Shown here: in pieces, positions 19,814 to 29,805 of the stretch | Layout: each line of letters opens with the position of its first letter | Numbering within the stretch: position 1 is the first letter of the stretch | Source: Lonsdalea britannica | Lineage (GTDB): Bacteria; Pseudomonadota; Gammaproteobacteria; Enterobacterales; Enterobacteriaceae | Reading direction: 5' to 3' | Length of the DNA: 64,000 nucleotides | NCBI RefSeq assembly: GCF_002111595.1 | Contig: NZ_LUTN01000007.1 | Location: forward strand, 1 to 64,000 | The notes under the pieces: generated by a model | Told to the model about the DNA's origin: nothing | What the model saw: only the letters and a program-made list of their open reading frames with translations | Databases searched by the model: none | Position numbers and translations under genes: made by a program

Positions 19814-22206
19814 TGTATTTCTCCATTGGCGATAGGTCGACGGCTCCAAAAGTCTTCTGAGGTCAGGCTCAGGCCATCCCCTTCGGAGTTGTGTCCAAGC
19901 CAGACATCAAAGACGTTGATGCGACCCGGCGCGGTTAACGCTTCACGCAACGTGGTGGGGCAAAATTGGCGCAGTGTTCGGCGGTGAACGTTGACGCCAT
20001 GAATCGTGCTGTCATCGGGGATGTCTTTTGTCTCGGCCATAGGAATATCGACCTGCTGATACCGGCTCGGCATATAGCGCTTGTCCAGATAGCTTTGGAT
20101 CATGGAAAGCCCGCCATTGGTCAGATAGAAAATGGTGACGTTGCCGCCGCGCTTGAGCAGCCCTTTCGCCGACGACATGATCAACCGCTGTTCGATGTCC
20201 GGGACCAGCGCGCGCGCGCCATCGCCGATAAAGGCCAACAGGTTGTGTTCGTTGTTCAGCGCGATATAGGGCAGGGACATCAGGCCATCCCCCATCAGGG
20301 CGCGACCATACCAACCGGAGAAACCGTGGTCGGTGCGCACTACATTGCGGATCGCCGACAGGCTGCAACGGCCCACATCGTATACGCCGGTATAGCGATA
20401 CCCTTGCTGTTGGATCAGGTCGGTCAGCAGCAGACTCAGCTGAGTAAAGAAGTAATTTGGCGTCATCGGCATCGTTTCGATGCTCTCGCTGGGCAGGGCG
20501 GCCGGTAGGCTCCGCAAACGCTCCAGCAAGGCGAGACGAGTGGTCAGCACCTCGGGATCGACCTCCAGACGGGGTTCTAAATAGTCCAGAAAATCCGTCA
20601 ACCCCATATCGAGGGCCAGATGGGTGAACGGAGACAGATGCGACGCATCACGGGTCACCTGCACAACGTTGAAATTGCGTTTGAGCTTGATGGCGGAATA
20701 GGGCGTGGCCGATTGCTCAATCCTGCTGTTAAGGAAAAAGAGCCAGGGCTTGCCTTCTCCCTGCTGAGGCGGCGTTTCCAGAAACTCGTAGGTTGCACGG
20801 TTAAAGCCGTACATGGATAGCGTTCCCAGGTAGTTCTGTACGGGTTCGCCTTTCCGGTAAGCCGGTACGCTACCGGGATGAATAATGCTGTCGACCAACC
20901 CGATGCCGGCTTTCGCTGTTAAACGCAGTACGCGTGTTCGTTCTTCTTCGGTGATCAGGTCGCAGTGCCACAGTATCCGGGCGCGATCGTGATTGATCGC
21001 CGCGATCGCCTGATTCAGGCGCTCGCGCTGATCGGCGGAAAGCGTTGTCCCGATACGCGCAGGTGGCGGCGGGATCTCGGGTTCATCCAACTGCGACTCC
21101 AGCAGGGTTTGCGTCGCCAGGACAAAGGTGGGCGCCGGTTGACGATCAAGAGACTGGAAGGCGCCCTGAATGCCGGTGACTAAATTCTCAGGGGTGCTGA
21201 TGAAACAGTGCCATAGGCCCCGGGCGGCGATCACCGCATGGCCGTCATTAGCGGCGTCCAGCGTTCCCTGAAACGGATACCAGACGGTGGGCAGGGATTC
21301 CGCGCAAACAATCATGCCCGGCGCGCCCGCGTGTTTGAGGTTTGCCAGAGTGCCGCGCATTTCGTCTATCATGCCGGAGGTCATCGCTATCACATAAGCG
21401 CGGCCATACAGCTGCCAGCCTGCCAGCGCGCTAACGGCAAGAGAATGTTCATTGTTGCCGGTGAGACAACGTGGGTCTGAACCGTCCATCAACGCCTTCA
21501 TTGAGTTGATGAACCGGCCGACCATCGATCCCGTGAAATAGTGGAAATCCCACCGATCGCCCCAACGCGCGGTCATGTGGCGATGTATCGTTTTCGCCAG
21601 CGTCCCGGGCTCGTTCCCATTTTGGTAGGTGCGCATAAGAATCCGGCTGAAATAGGCGTGTTCCAGATGGTCCAGAATCAATCGCAAAATATCGGCGCGA
21701 CGATGCCAGGGATGGGAATGCAGGACGCGCACCTGCTTGCGGCTTCCCGATCGGTTCATCCACTTCCCCAGCGCATCTTCGCGGCATAACAGCATCGTTG
21801 AATAGGGAGAAAAAAGCGCGTCGGGCTGGCTGTTGATGAACGGCAGAAAGGGATCTTCCTCTTCAGGCTCTTTGTCTCTGGCGTCTAACAAAACACATTC
21901 GATCGGGCTCTGCGGTTGCGGGTTCGCGGCCTGCGATTCAAGGGCCGTGGCGACGGTGTTGAAACAGGTGAGTGTCAGACTGATATTCTTAGCCTGATGC
22001 TGTGAAAAATAGTGACGAGCCTGTTCGAGCATCTGGTGATAAAACATATCATCGCCAGCAGGGGGCGATTGACAAGGTGACGTGCCGTTATGCTCATTCA
22101 ATAATGAGTTGATATTATCTAGGACCAGGTTTACATCCAGAATAAGTTTTTCATCCTGGCTGATGAGGCAAACAAGAATGTTTCGAGTGTTTGGCTGTGT
22201 CAGCAT
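19810..22206 (-). CDS. PigD-like thiamine diphosphate-dependent enzyme
   Basis: An intact 798-residue protein related to PigD of Serratia. PigD performs a Stetter-type addition of decarboxylated pyruvate to a 2-enal, giving a 3-acetyl-aldehyde. Shared features include RCLTGNNEHSLAV, MTSGMIDEMRGTLANL, YLGTLSMYGFNR, TPNYFFTQL, GVYDVGRCSLSAIRN, GFSGWYGRALMGDG, the cofactor motif opening at FIGDGA and closing at the Asn of LTNGG, and GHNSEGDG near the end. It is the first gene of a two-gene operon and overlaps the pigE-like start by four bases, the same order as pigD-pigE. No pigA, B, C or F-N homologue is in the window. Confidence 0.87.
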   Translation of the reverse strand: MLTQPNTRNILVCLISQDEKLILDVNLVLDNINSLLNEHNGTSPCQSPPAGDDMFYHQMLEQARHYFSQHQAKNISLTLTCFNTVATALESQAANPQPQSPIECVLLDARDKEPEEEDPFLPFINSQPDALFSPYSTMLLCREDALGKWMNRSGSRKQVRVLHSHPWHRRADILRLILDHLEHAYFSRILMRTYQNGNEPGTLAKTIHRHMTARWGDRWDFHYFTGSMVGRFINSMKALMDGSDPRCLTGNNEHSLAVSALAGWQLYGRAYVIAMTSGMIDEMRGTLANLKHAGAPGMIVCAESLPTVWYPFQGTLDAANDGHAVIAARGLWHCFISTPENLVTGIQGAFQSLDRQPAPTFVLATQTLLESQLDEPEIPPPPARIGTTLSADQRERLNQAIAAINHDRARILWHCDLITEEERTRVLRLTAKAGIGLVDSIIHPGSVPAYRKGEPVQNYLGTLSMYGFNRATYEFLETPPQQGEGKPWLFFLNSRIEQSATPYSAIKLKRNFNVVQVTRDASHLSPFTHLALDMGLTDFLDYLEPRLEVDPEVLTTRLALLERLRSLPAALPSESIETMPMTPNYFFTQLSLLLTDLIQQQGYRYTGVYDVGRCSLSAIRNVVRTDHGFSGWYGRALMGDGLMSLPYIALNNEHNLLAFIGDGARALVPDIEQRLIMSSAKGLLKRGGNVTIFYLTNGGLSMIQSYLDKRYMPSRYQQVDIPMAETKDIPDDSTIHGVNVHRRTLRQFCPTTLREALTAPGRINVFDVWLGHNSEGDGLSLTSEDFWSRRPIANGEIQ

Positions 22207-23354
22207 TGGTTCCCCTCATGGATAATTTATAAAACATAAATCTGACTTGGATAAACAGCCTGCTTTACGGCACAGCCCTCTCGCGAAGGGCATATCCATA
22301 TACGGCCATAAGTGCAAAGAACCGCCTTCCTGTAATTCGAATGAATCAGGAAAGATAAAAACGTCTGTGAAGGTCGTTAATTAACGGCTTGTCCGTATGA
22401 TCAATAATGATTTTTAGGCGTAATTCTGCGGTTGATTCAATCTTATAAACGGCGCTCCTGTGGCTATCAATATTATTGATGATGATATTGCTGGGTGTGC
22501 TATTTAAGCACCCGGTTCCGTCCGGTGGGCGCCAATGTTAACCGATATATTTTAAATATAAACATCTGATTATGAATATTTCATGACTCACGTACTGGTA
22601 TTCATTTGGTCTGTATTTTTTATAAATTAATTAACGGAGTCGGCTGGCGACTGGTGGAGGGGATTAATGACATAATGAGATGAATATAAAATAGGCGTAA
22701 AGCTTATCGATTGAGCTATATTTTTATTTTATACGTAGAAGGTTATTTAAAAGTTCTTAAAAAGTTCCCTACACGGTAAATAATGATGCATTTTAGTCAT
22801 TGCAATATCGATTATCATCGACCAGCATTTGCTGGATTGCTAGTGTTGATAAAAACAAATCCAATAAATCTCTGTTTTATGACGGAGTCAAACAGCAAGG
22901 TTATGTATTAAATATTAACGTCATCATCTCTTCTCAATAAACCTGGTTTTTTATTCCTATATTGAAAGCATTGAGTTTTTTTGCCTGAGAGGCAGGCTTA
23001 GGTATTTCTAGTACCTTTCTTTAGTCCAAGATGAATCAAGATATTGAGCGTCAGTCAGCATGCGGGTGAATACGGTAAGCATACCGCGTGCGAGAGGCTT
23101 ACCCGATCCCGTTCATCTTTCCTAAAGTGTTGATTAATCCGTCAATCCGGTTTACCCGCCACATGATGATACTTAAGATATATTTGACTATGTCACGACG
23201 GAAACCCTAAAAACATCGGGATTACGGGCGTAATCATAGGTATGACTGGTCGTTAACACTCAAAGTGATAAGCCTTTTTATGTCAATGATGATGGGGTTA
23301 TCGCCGAGAGGTCGCGGCCAGGACACATTCATATAAGGTAAGGATGCTTTAACT
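22207..23354. other. 1.15-kb AT-rich non-coding region between divergent genes
   Basis: It separates the pigD-like gene from the secreted propeller gene. No open frame is supported. The DNA is much more AT-rich than its neighbours, as in H-NS-bound horizontally acquired promoters. A 7-bp hairpin (23074-23080 with 23097-23103, GGTAAGC/GCTTACC) and a short GCCTG/CAGGC repeat near 22984 are visible. I cannot assign a regulator. Confidence 0.5.
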
Positions 23355-24353
23355 ATGCAACCCAAATTATGGGCAACCGCGCTGATGTGCGGCGCGCTTT
23401 TGGCGGGTTTCACCGCGGACTCTCAAGCCAAATGTATTTCCGACCACACCACGGAAAGTGACTCAACGTTTCCCTCCACGCTGAAAGGCAAGCTCGCCTA
23501 CCACACCTACGTCAGCTACGAAGATGGCACCAGCCAGATCTTTATTTATGATTTTGCGGCTAAAAAAGTGACGCAGGTGTCTTCATCATCGTGGGGGATT
23601 CAGGACCCTATGAACGCGGTATTCAGTCCCGACGGTCAATGGCTGGCCTTTATGGGTATCAAGGACGATGCCTGGAATATCTTTATGTGGCGAGTGGACT
23701 CGGCCGACCTGCCGGTTAACCTGACCAACAGCACGGGAGATACCCGCAACGAGGATCCCAAGTTTAGCGCCGATGGCAGCGCGCTGTTTTTCAAGCAGGA
23801 CGGCGATGTGATGAAGGCGACGTTGAGTTTCGACAACGGGGCGCCAGTGTTCGGCTCGCAGACCAATCTGACCAACTCCTCATCAACCATCGAAAGCTCG
23901 ATGCCGTATCCGTCTGCGGATGGCAAGCAGGTGTATTACGCGGCAGGAGAGGAGTCGGGCGTCACAGGCGTATACAGACTGACGCTCGCTACCGGCAAAA
24001 AGGTGGTCTTCGACAAGCCGAATGGTCTGGAAGCCTACTACCCGACGGTTCGTCAGGATGGACGAGTTTTTTACTCTCGCTGGAAGGATTCGAGCGGAAC
24101 CGACCAGCTGTACACCAAGGTGAATCCCAGCGACAAGGCTGAACAACTGTCGATTAACGATTGCGACAGTAATAACTCTGATGCCTTCCCTGTGAATGGC
24201 ACAGACTATGTCTTCTTTTCGTCTACCTCTGAAGGTCAATACCAGCTGTATCTCGGCGAGGTCAGCACGGGTAAACGCTGGAGCCTCTCCTCGTTCCACG
24301 TCAATGACGACACAGATAAAGAGACGCTTGGGGCTAACTACTTCAGCAGATAA
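23355..24353 (+). CDS. Secreted TolB-like beta-propeller (PD40) protein
   Basis: The 332-residue product has a Sec signal (about 25 residues, ending TADSQA before KCIS). It then shows five or so PD40/WD40-like blades, for example NAVFSPDGQWLAFMG, DPKFSADGSALFFKQ, MPYPSADGKQVYYAA, YPTVRQDGRVFYSR and AFPVNGTDYVFFSS. The fold is that of TolB-type propellers, which bind proteins or oligosaccharides. There is no lipobox and no catalytic motif I can identify. Ribosome-binding site TAAGGA at 23338-23343. Function unknown; it may be periplasmic or secreted. Confidence 0.8.
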   Translation: MQPKLWATALMCGALLAGFTADSQAKCISDHTTESDSTFPSTLKGKLAYHTYVSYEDGTSQIFIYDFAAKKVTQVSSSSWGIQDPMNAVFSPDGQWLAFMGIKDDAWNIFMWRVDSADLPVNLTNSTGDTRNEDPKFSADGSALFFKQDGDVMKATLSFDNGAPVFGSQTNLTNSSSTIESSMPYPSADGKQVYYAAGEESGVTGVYRLTLATGKKVVFDKPNGLEAYYPTVRQDGRVFYSRWKDSSGTDQLYTKVNPSDKAEQLSINDCDSNNSDAFPVNGTDYVFFSSTSEGQYQLYLGEVSTGKRWSLSSFHVNDDTDKETLGANYFSR

Positions 24354-24543
24354 ACGTCATTTTGCATGACGACGGACGTCAATCAGGCGTCCGTTCTGGA
24401 GAAGAAAGGAGGGCGGCTTCTGACGTGTTTTTTCCCTTTCCTAATAAAAAAAGTAAGCACTTGCAAACGTTGAGGGCCTTTTGCCATAGGCACAGTGACG
24501 CTTGCCATCATCGAGATGCATGCCTTACTGATGGTATTCTTCG

Positions 24544-25176
24544 CTAGCGGCGCCCTTCCATTACCATCCGTATGGCCAGCCCGGCCAAAACGGTTCCCAT
24601 CAGCCAACGTTGGATCACGCTCCACAAAGGACGTCTCGTCAGGAAGACGGCGATAGAGCCGGCCATGACGGCAATCAGTGCGTTAATGCTGACGCTAATG
24701 GCGATTTGCACCATGCCGAGCATCAAAGACTGCGTCAGTACATGGCCCTGCTCCGGGGTGATGAATTGAGGGAGTAGCGAGAGATACATCACCGCGATTT
24801 TGGGGTTGAGCAAGTTGGTGACGAAGCCCATGAAAAACAGTCTGGACGGCGTGTCCGGACGCAGTTCCCGTACTTCAAACGGCGAACGCCCACCGGGTCT
24901 GACGGCCTGCCAGGCGAGATACAGCAGATAAAGCGCCCCGCCAAAGCGTAAAACGTCGTAGGCATAAGGGATCGCCATGACCAGCGCGGTAATCCCCGCC
25001 GCCGCACATAGCATGTAAAACACAAATCCCAGCGCAACGCCGCCCAGCGAAATCAGCCCTGCTTTGGGTCCCTGACACAACGAGCGGGAAACCAGATAAA
25101 TCATGTTTGGGCCGGGCGTTAGTACCAGCCCCAGCGAGATCAAAGCAAAAGTGATGAGATTCGAGAATTCAGGCAT
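24544..25176 (-). CDS. LysE/RhtB-family amino-acid exporter
   Basis: A 210-residue inner-membrane protein with about six hydrophobic segments and the family signature LVLTPGPNMIYLVSRSL near residue 18, plus GFVTNLLNPKIAVMYLSLLPQF near residue 118. RhtB members export homoserine, threonine or similar neutral amino acids by proton antiport. It is not ArgO, which belongs to the more distant LysE branch. Substrate not resolvable from sequence. Confidence 0.9.
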   Translation of the reverse strand: MPEFSNLITFALISLGLVLTPGPNMIYLVSRSLCQGPKAGLISLGGVALGFVFYMLCAAAGITALVMAIPYAYDVLRFGGALYLLYLAWQAVRPGGRSPFEVRELRPDTPSRLFFMGFVTNLLNPKIAVMYLSLLPQFITPEQGHVLTQSLMLGMVQIAISVSINALIAVMAGSIAVFLTRRPLWSVIQRWLMGTVLAGLAIRMVMEGRR

Positions 25177-25622
25177 AGGCCCCTCTATATGAAGGCGATG
25201 GCACGAACGGCCGCAGGAGAGAGCCTCTGCGGGTCGGCTGCTTTTGGGTATCCCATTCTGCCCGTCAAACCGAAAAAAATTTCCATCTTTTTTATTTATT
25301 GTCTGATTATTGAACTAACCTAATTGAGTCGTTTTTGACGGGCATGGACAGAGTCGCCTGCCGACAGGGAACGGCGATAGACGGAATATCGCGGTCTTAC
25401 TGCGCGTCGAGGAGTGAAGAGTCAAAACGCTTGCCAATTCGGATTCACTGAGCCATAATGCCGTCCCCTAAGCATGCTGTATTTTAAAATCCTTATAAAT
25501 CAGTGTGTTACAAAACCCGGGGCATAAATTGATTCCCTATTGCTAATAGCGCTATCGGTTTTATCTCTCCAAGAGCATTCCTGCTTTCCGCAAAAGTAAA
25601 TCTCATAAGTTTTTAAACAGAC

Positions 25623-25631
25623 TTATCCACA
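25623..25631 (+). promoter_or_regulatory. DnaA box (perfect consensus)
   Basis: TTATCCACA, first of the pair in the datA-like region. Confidence 0.75.
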
Positions 25632-25783
25632 GATTTCTTGACGACGGTGTTTGATGACACACCGAGGGTCCAGGGAACGGTGTTTTTTATCTCCATGAAT
25701 TCAAAAGATAAATTTTAGATAAAAAACGCCACTTTGATCACTTGTACTTTTTGTCACGCTTGATTGGCAAAGAGTTTTTAAAT

Positions 25784-25792
25784 TTATCCACA
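25784..25792 (+). promoter_or_regulatory. DnaA box (perfect consensus)
   Basis: TTATCCACA, same orientation as the box at 25623. Confidence 0.75.
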
Positions 25793-26076
25793 GGCGAGAC
25801 CGGTGCAAAATCGGTGTATTTTCACCCTCATCGTCATCCCCTCCTGATTGACCCTTCACCGCGCGTTTCTCTCGCTTATCTGGCCCTGTCATTCGCCAAC
25901 GCCGTGTGGCGGAGTAAACTGATAGCGGTTTGCGCTGCCTTTTCGGAAGAATGAGGCATTTTCAGTCAGCGTGGGTGACGCCTGAAGTGAAGAGTGATTG
26001 CTGAGGGGCCGCGTTATCGCGTTCACGCCCGGTGCCGGTGTGAGGGCGCATCTACAGAAATGAGAAGGGGCATGTC

Positions 26077-27604
26077 ATGATCGATTGCAGCATCAATTCT
26101 GTATCCGAAGCATTACCTGATACGGTCTTTCGGGCCGACTGGCTGAGGCGGGAGGAGGCGGGGGCGGCGCAGTCGGTTGGCGTGTCGCTCTATACGCTGA
26201 TGCAAAGAGCAGGCTCCGCCGCATTTGCGTTGGCGCGCTTGCAGTACCCGTCGGCCCAGCACTGGCTGGTTCTTGCCGGACACGGCAACAACGGCGGCGA
26301 TGGGTATGTAGTTGCAACCCTGGCGAAAGCCGCTGGCCTAAGCATTTCGGTGATAGCCTGTCCCGGAGAGCGTCCGCTGCCGTCCGAAGCCGAACAGGCC
26401 AGAGCGCAGTGGATCGCCGATGGCGGCACTGCGCTGACGCCGGAATCCGTCTGGCCTGATGATGTCGATCTCATTATCGACGGTCTGCTGGGCACCGGTC
26501 TTTCCGCCGCGCCGAGAGCCCCTTACGACCGATTGATCGAATCGGCCAATGCGCACGCGGCACCCACGGTAGCGTTGGATATTCCCTCAGGACTCAATGC
26601 CGAAACCGGCCATGCCGCAGGCGCGGTGATCGACGCCGCACATACGATCACGTTCATTACCCTGAAGCCCGGTCTGCTAACCGGTCAGGCCCGCGACCAT
26701 GTTGGGCGGCTGCGCATCGACGATCTGGCGCTGTCAGCGTGGGTGAAGTCTCAGGACGCGCTATCCAGCGTCTCACGCCGCGCCATCTTTCTCAGTGGCT
26801 TAAGCCGCGTCGGCCGGGAGCGCACAAAGGAGATAACGGCCGTCTGCTGATTGTCGGCGGCGACGCGGGCACAGGCGGTGCGATTTTCATGGCTGGTGAG
26901 TCGGCTCTGCGCGCGGGTGCTGGTTTAGTGCGAGTACTCACTCACCGTGAATACCTCGCTGCGCTGTTGGTGTCTCGTCCTGAACTGATGGTTCAGGAGC
27001 TCAATACGGCGACGTTGCGACAAGGACTGGAGTGGGCTGATGTGGTGGTGATCGGCCCTGGTCTGGGCCAGGGAGAATGGGGGAGAAATGCCCTTCGGAT
27101 CGCAGAAAATTGTAACAAATCCATGTTATGGGATGCGGATGCGCTCAACCTGCTGGCAATCAGCCCGCATAAACGTCAGAATCGCATCCTGACGCCCCAT
27201 CCCGGCGAGGCGGCACGGCTGCTGAACTGTCGCGTTGCCGATATTGAAAGTGACCGCTTACTTTCAGCGGAAAAGCTCGTGAAACGCTACGGCGGCGTCG
27301 TGGTACTGAAAGGTGCGGGAACGGTGATCGCCAATGAGCAAGGCGCGCTGCTATCGCCGACGTCGGTAACCCGGGCATGGCCACGGGGGGGATGGGCGAT
27401 GTGCTTTCCGGCATTATCGGTGCGCTGGCGGCGCAGAAACTTTCGTTGTATGACGCGGCCAGAGCCGGATGTGTGGTTCATGGCGCCGCCGCCGACTGGC
27501 TGGCGAAACAGCGTGGCCCCCGCGGCATGCTGGCGACGGATTTGATGCCTGTACTGGCGCAGTATGTAAACCCTGAGTGGATATCCTTAGAAAAGACAGA
27601 ATGA
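26077..27604 (+). pseudogene. nnrD: Bifunctional NAD(P)HX epimerase/dehydratase, two frameshifts in this sequence
   Basis: The bifunctional enzyme repairs hydrated NADH and NADPH. The N-terminal epimerase domain has GHGNNGGDGYV and LDIPSGLNAETG. The C-terminal ADP-dependent dehydratase has KGDNGRLLIVGGD, WDADALNLLA, LTPHPGEAARLL and GMATGGMGDVLSG. One G added after 26760 (giving QDAAIQRLTP) and one near 27356 (giving SADVGNPGM) restore about 509 residues, the usual length. Its TGA overlaps the tsaE ATG by three bases, as in other enterics. It is the first gene of the tsaE-amiB-mutL-miaA-hfq run. Confidence 0.9.
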
Positions 27605-28071
27605 AGACATTTTCTCTACCTCTGCCTGACGAAGCGGCAACTATTGCACTTGGTGCGACACTGGCTCAAGCCTGCGACCGCACCGTGATTATCTATCTTT
27701 ATGGCGATTTGGGCGCGGGCAAGACCACGCTGAGCCGAGGGTTCTTACAGGCGCTCGGACACACAGGCAATGTCAAAAGTCCCACTTACACGCTGGTGGA
27801 GCCTTACATGCTATCGCCGCGTCCGGTTTACCATTTCGATCTGTACCGACTGGCGGACCCCGAAGAGCTCGAGTTCATGGGCATTCGCGACTATTTGTCA
27901 GAGGATGCCATCTGCCTGATCGAATGGCCTCAGCAGGGCGCGGGAATATTGCCTCCTGCTGATTTGGAATTGCGCCTGAGCTATCAGGATGCGGGCCGTC
28001 AGGCGGAGATTCAGGTGTTGTCGGACACAGGCGAACACATTGCGGCGCGTTGGATAGGTCAGTCGGAGTAG
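27601..28071 (+). CDS. tsaE: tRNA threonylcarbamoyladenosine biosynthesis ATPase TsaE
   Basis: I start at ATG 27601 ([11 protein letters not shown]), giving 156 residues as in the family; the in-frame ATG 27577 lies within nnrD. Walker A is GDLGAGKT at residues 35-42, followed by [11 protein letters not shown] and the HFDLYRL and EWPQ motifs. TsaE works with TsaB and TsaD to make the t6A37 base of ANN-decoding tRNAs and is normally essential. Confidence 0.95.
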   Translation: MKTFSLPLPDEAATIALGATLAQACDRTVIIYLYGDLGAGKTTLSRGFLQALGHTGNVKSPTYTLVEPYMLSPRPVYHFDLYRLADPEELEFMGIRDYLSEDAICLIEWPQQGAGILPPADLELRLSYQDAGRQAEIQVLSDTGEHIAARWIGQSE

Positions 28072-28076
28072 ACGTG

Positions 28077-29774
28077 ATGATCGTGCGGTTGATGAAGGCT
28101 TTATTTGGCGTTGTTCTCTTCCTGTCATGGCCGCTTTGGGCTGCGAATCTTTCAGATATTCAGGTCGATAACGCTTCCGGGCTGGCAAAGGTCACCCTCA
28201 GTTTCAGCGGGCAGCCGATCTATGCGTTTTTCCCGCTCAGCAATCCCGACCGGGTTGTGATCGACATCCGGCAAACCGGCGTGATCAAAGGGTTGCCGCT
28301 CGCCTTTAGCGGTAGCAACCTGATCGATCGCATTCGTACCAGCGAAGCGAAGGACGCGCAAAGCCTGCGTTTGGTCTTCGAACTGACGAAGCCTGCCAAA
28401 ACGCGTGCGACGACGACGAAGCACGGCGATAACTACACCGTTGTTTTCACGGTGAGCGCCGAGCAGTCGCCGCGCGCAGCCGACCGAACCTCGCCAACGG
28501 AAGCCCGAGCGGCCTCGAAACCCGTTAAGCCTGCCGAGCCGCCGCAAAGTCCGTTCAATAATAAGCCGACGGTGGTGACCAGTAGCGCTTCAGCGACCCC
28601 GACGCGTGCGTCTGCGCGCCGTCCGACGTCGACTGGCGATGAAATTGTGGTCGCGATTGACGCTGGGCATGGCGGTCAGGATCCCGGAGCTATCGGCCCC
28701 GGCGGCCTGCAGGAAAAAAACGTGACTATCGGCATTGCGCGCAAGCTGCGCGAGCTGCTGAACAAAGACCCGGTATTCAAACCGGTGCTGACGCGGGACG
28801 GCGACTACTTTATTTCCGTGATGGGCCGTTCCGACGTGGCGCGTAAGCAGGGGGCCAACCTGCTGGTATCACTCCACGCGGACGCCGCCCCTAACCGCGG
28901 CGCGACGGGCGCATCGGTGTGGGTGCTGTCTAACCGCCGGGCCAACAGCGAAATGGCGACCTGGCTTGAACAGCATGAGAAGCAGTCTGAGCTGCTGGGC
29001 GGCGCGGGCGACCTGCTGGCGAATAACAACGCCGATCCTTATCTGAGTCAGGCGGTGCTGGATCTCCAGTTCGGGCACTCACAGCGTGTCGGCTATGATG
29101 TGGCGGTGAAGGTGTTACGTGAATTGCAGCGCGTCGGCAGCTTGCACAAAGTCCGCCCCGAACATGCCAGCCTCGGCGTGCTGCGCTCGCCGGATATTCC
29201 GTCGTTACTGGTCGAAACCGGGTTTATCTCCAATCCTGGCGAAGAACGTCTTTTAGGCAGCAGCGATTATCAGGAACGCGTCGCAAAAGCGATCTATCTG
29301 GGGTTGCGCGGCTATTTCGAAACGCATCCTTTGCAGAATGCGCCCAAACATGACAAACGGCCTGCCATTTTGCCAGTCTCCAAACCGGTGGTTTCCAACA
29401 GTACGACGCCTGCTGGCCCTGCTGCGCGGCATACCGTCGGAAAAGGCGAAACGTTGTCGGGGATTGCGTCGCGCTACGGCGTCAGTCCGTCGACGATACG
29501 CGACGCGAATCACCTGAAAAAAGACGTGGTGTGGGTCGGGCAACGGTTGAGGATACCGGGCGGCGCGGAATCGACTATCGCACAGACGAGAGCTGCCCCG
29601 GCGACACAGAGAGCCACGACGGCGAAGAAGGTGACGCATAAGGTAGTGCGCGGTGATAGTCTGAGTTCGATTGCGGACCATTACGATGTCAGCATGAAAG
29701 CAATCCAGCAGGCCAACAAGCTGCCATCGCAGACGGTACAACTCGGACAAACGCTGGTTATCCCCGCCACCTGA
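28077..29774 (+). CDS. amiB: N-acetylmuramoyl-L-alanine amidase AmiB with two LysM domains
   Basis: Starts at ATG 28077 (565 residues) with a Sec signal ([14 protein letters not shown]). Order: AMIN domain (residues about 25-125, septum targeting), Pro/Ala linker, zinc amidase of the Amidase_3 family ([35 protein letters not shown]), then two LysM modules ([18 protein letters not shown] and [18 protein letters not shown]). E. coli AmiB ends after the amidase domain; the LysM tail is an extra peptidoglycan-binding anchor. The enzyme cleaves septal peptidoglycan during cell separation, activated by EnvC-type proteins. Confidence 0.93.
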   Translation: MIVRLMKALFGVVLFLSWPLWAANLSDIQVDNASGLAKVTLSFSGQPIYAFFPLSNPDRVVIDIRQTGVIKGLPLAFSGSNLIDRIRTSEAKDAQSLRLVFELTKPAKTRATTTKHGDNYTVVFTVSAEQSPRAADRTSPTEARAASKPVKPAEPPQSPFNNKPTVVTSSASATPTRASARRPTSTGDEIVVAIDAGHGGQDPGAIGPGGLQEKNVTIGIARKLRELLNKDPVFKPVLTRDGDYFISVMGRSDVARKQGANLLVSLHADAAPNRGATGASVWVLSNRRANSEMATWLEQHEKQSELLGGAGDLLANNNADPYLSQAVLDLQFGHSQRVGYDVAVKVLRELQRVGSLHKVRPEHASLGVLRSPDIPSLLVETGFISNPGEERLLGSSDYQERVAKAIYLGLRGYFETHPLQNAPKHDKRPAILPVSKPVVSNSTTPAGPAARHTVGKGETLSGIASRYGVSPSTIRDANHLKKDVVWVGQRLRIPGGAESTIAQTRAAPATQRATTAKKVTHKVVRGDSLSSIADHYDVSMKAIQQANKLPSQTVQLGQTLVIPAT

Positions 29775-29805
29775 GGCCGACATTGCAGTCAACCAAGGAG
29801 ATAAG

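Larger units (their letters stand above)
25177..26076. other. 900-bp non-coding region with two perfect DnaA boxes (datA-like)
   Basis: No gene is supported here. Two TTATCCACA boxes in the same orientation lie 161 bp apart around an AT-rich segment. In E. coli, datA, a DnaA-titrating site that promotes ATP-DnaA hydrolysis, lies between the glycine tRNA cluster and queG-nnrD and depends on two such boxes flanking an IHF site. Location before nnrD and box arrangement make this the probable datA counterpart. I could not define an IHF site by eye. Confidence 0.6.

Noticed and set aside
17296-22206. A complete prodigiosin cluster
   Set aside because: Only pigD- and pigE-like genes are present. 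Flanking genes are a tRNA, an MFS carrier and a propeller protein, none of them pig functions.
22981-23060. Thiamine riboswitch suggested by GCCTGAGAGGCAG near a thiamine-dependent enzyme gene
   Set aside because: Only a CTGAGA core is present. The remaining conserved THI-box parts are absent and it lies far from, and in the wrong orientation to, the pigD-like start.
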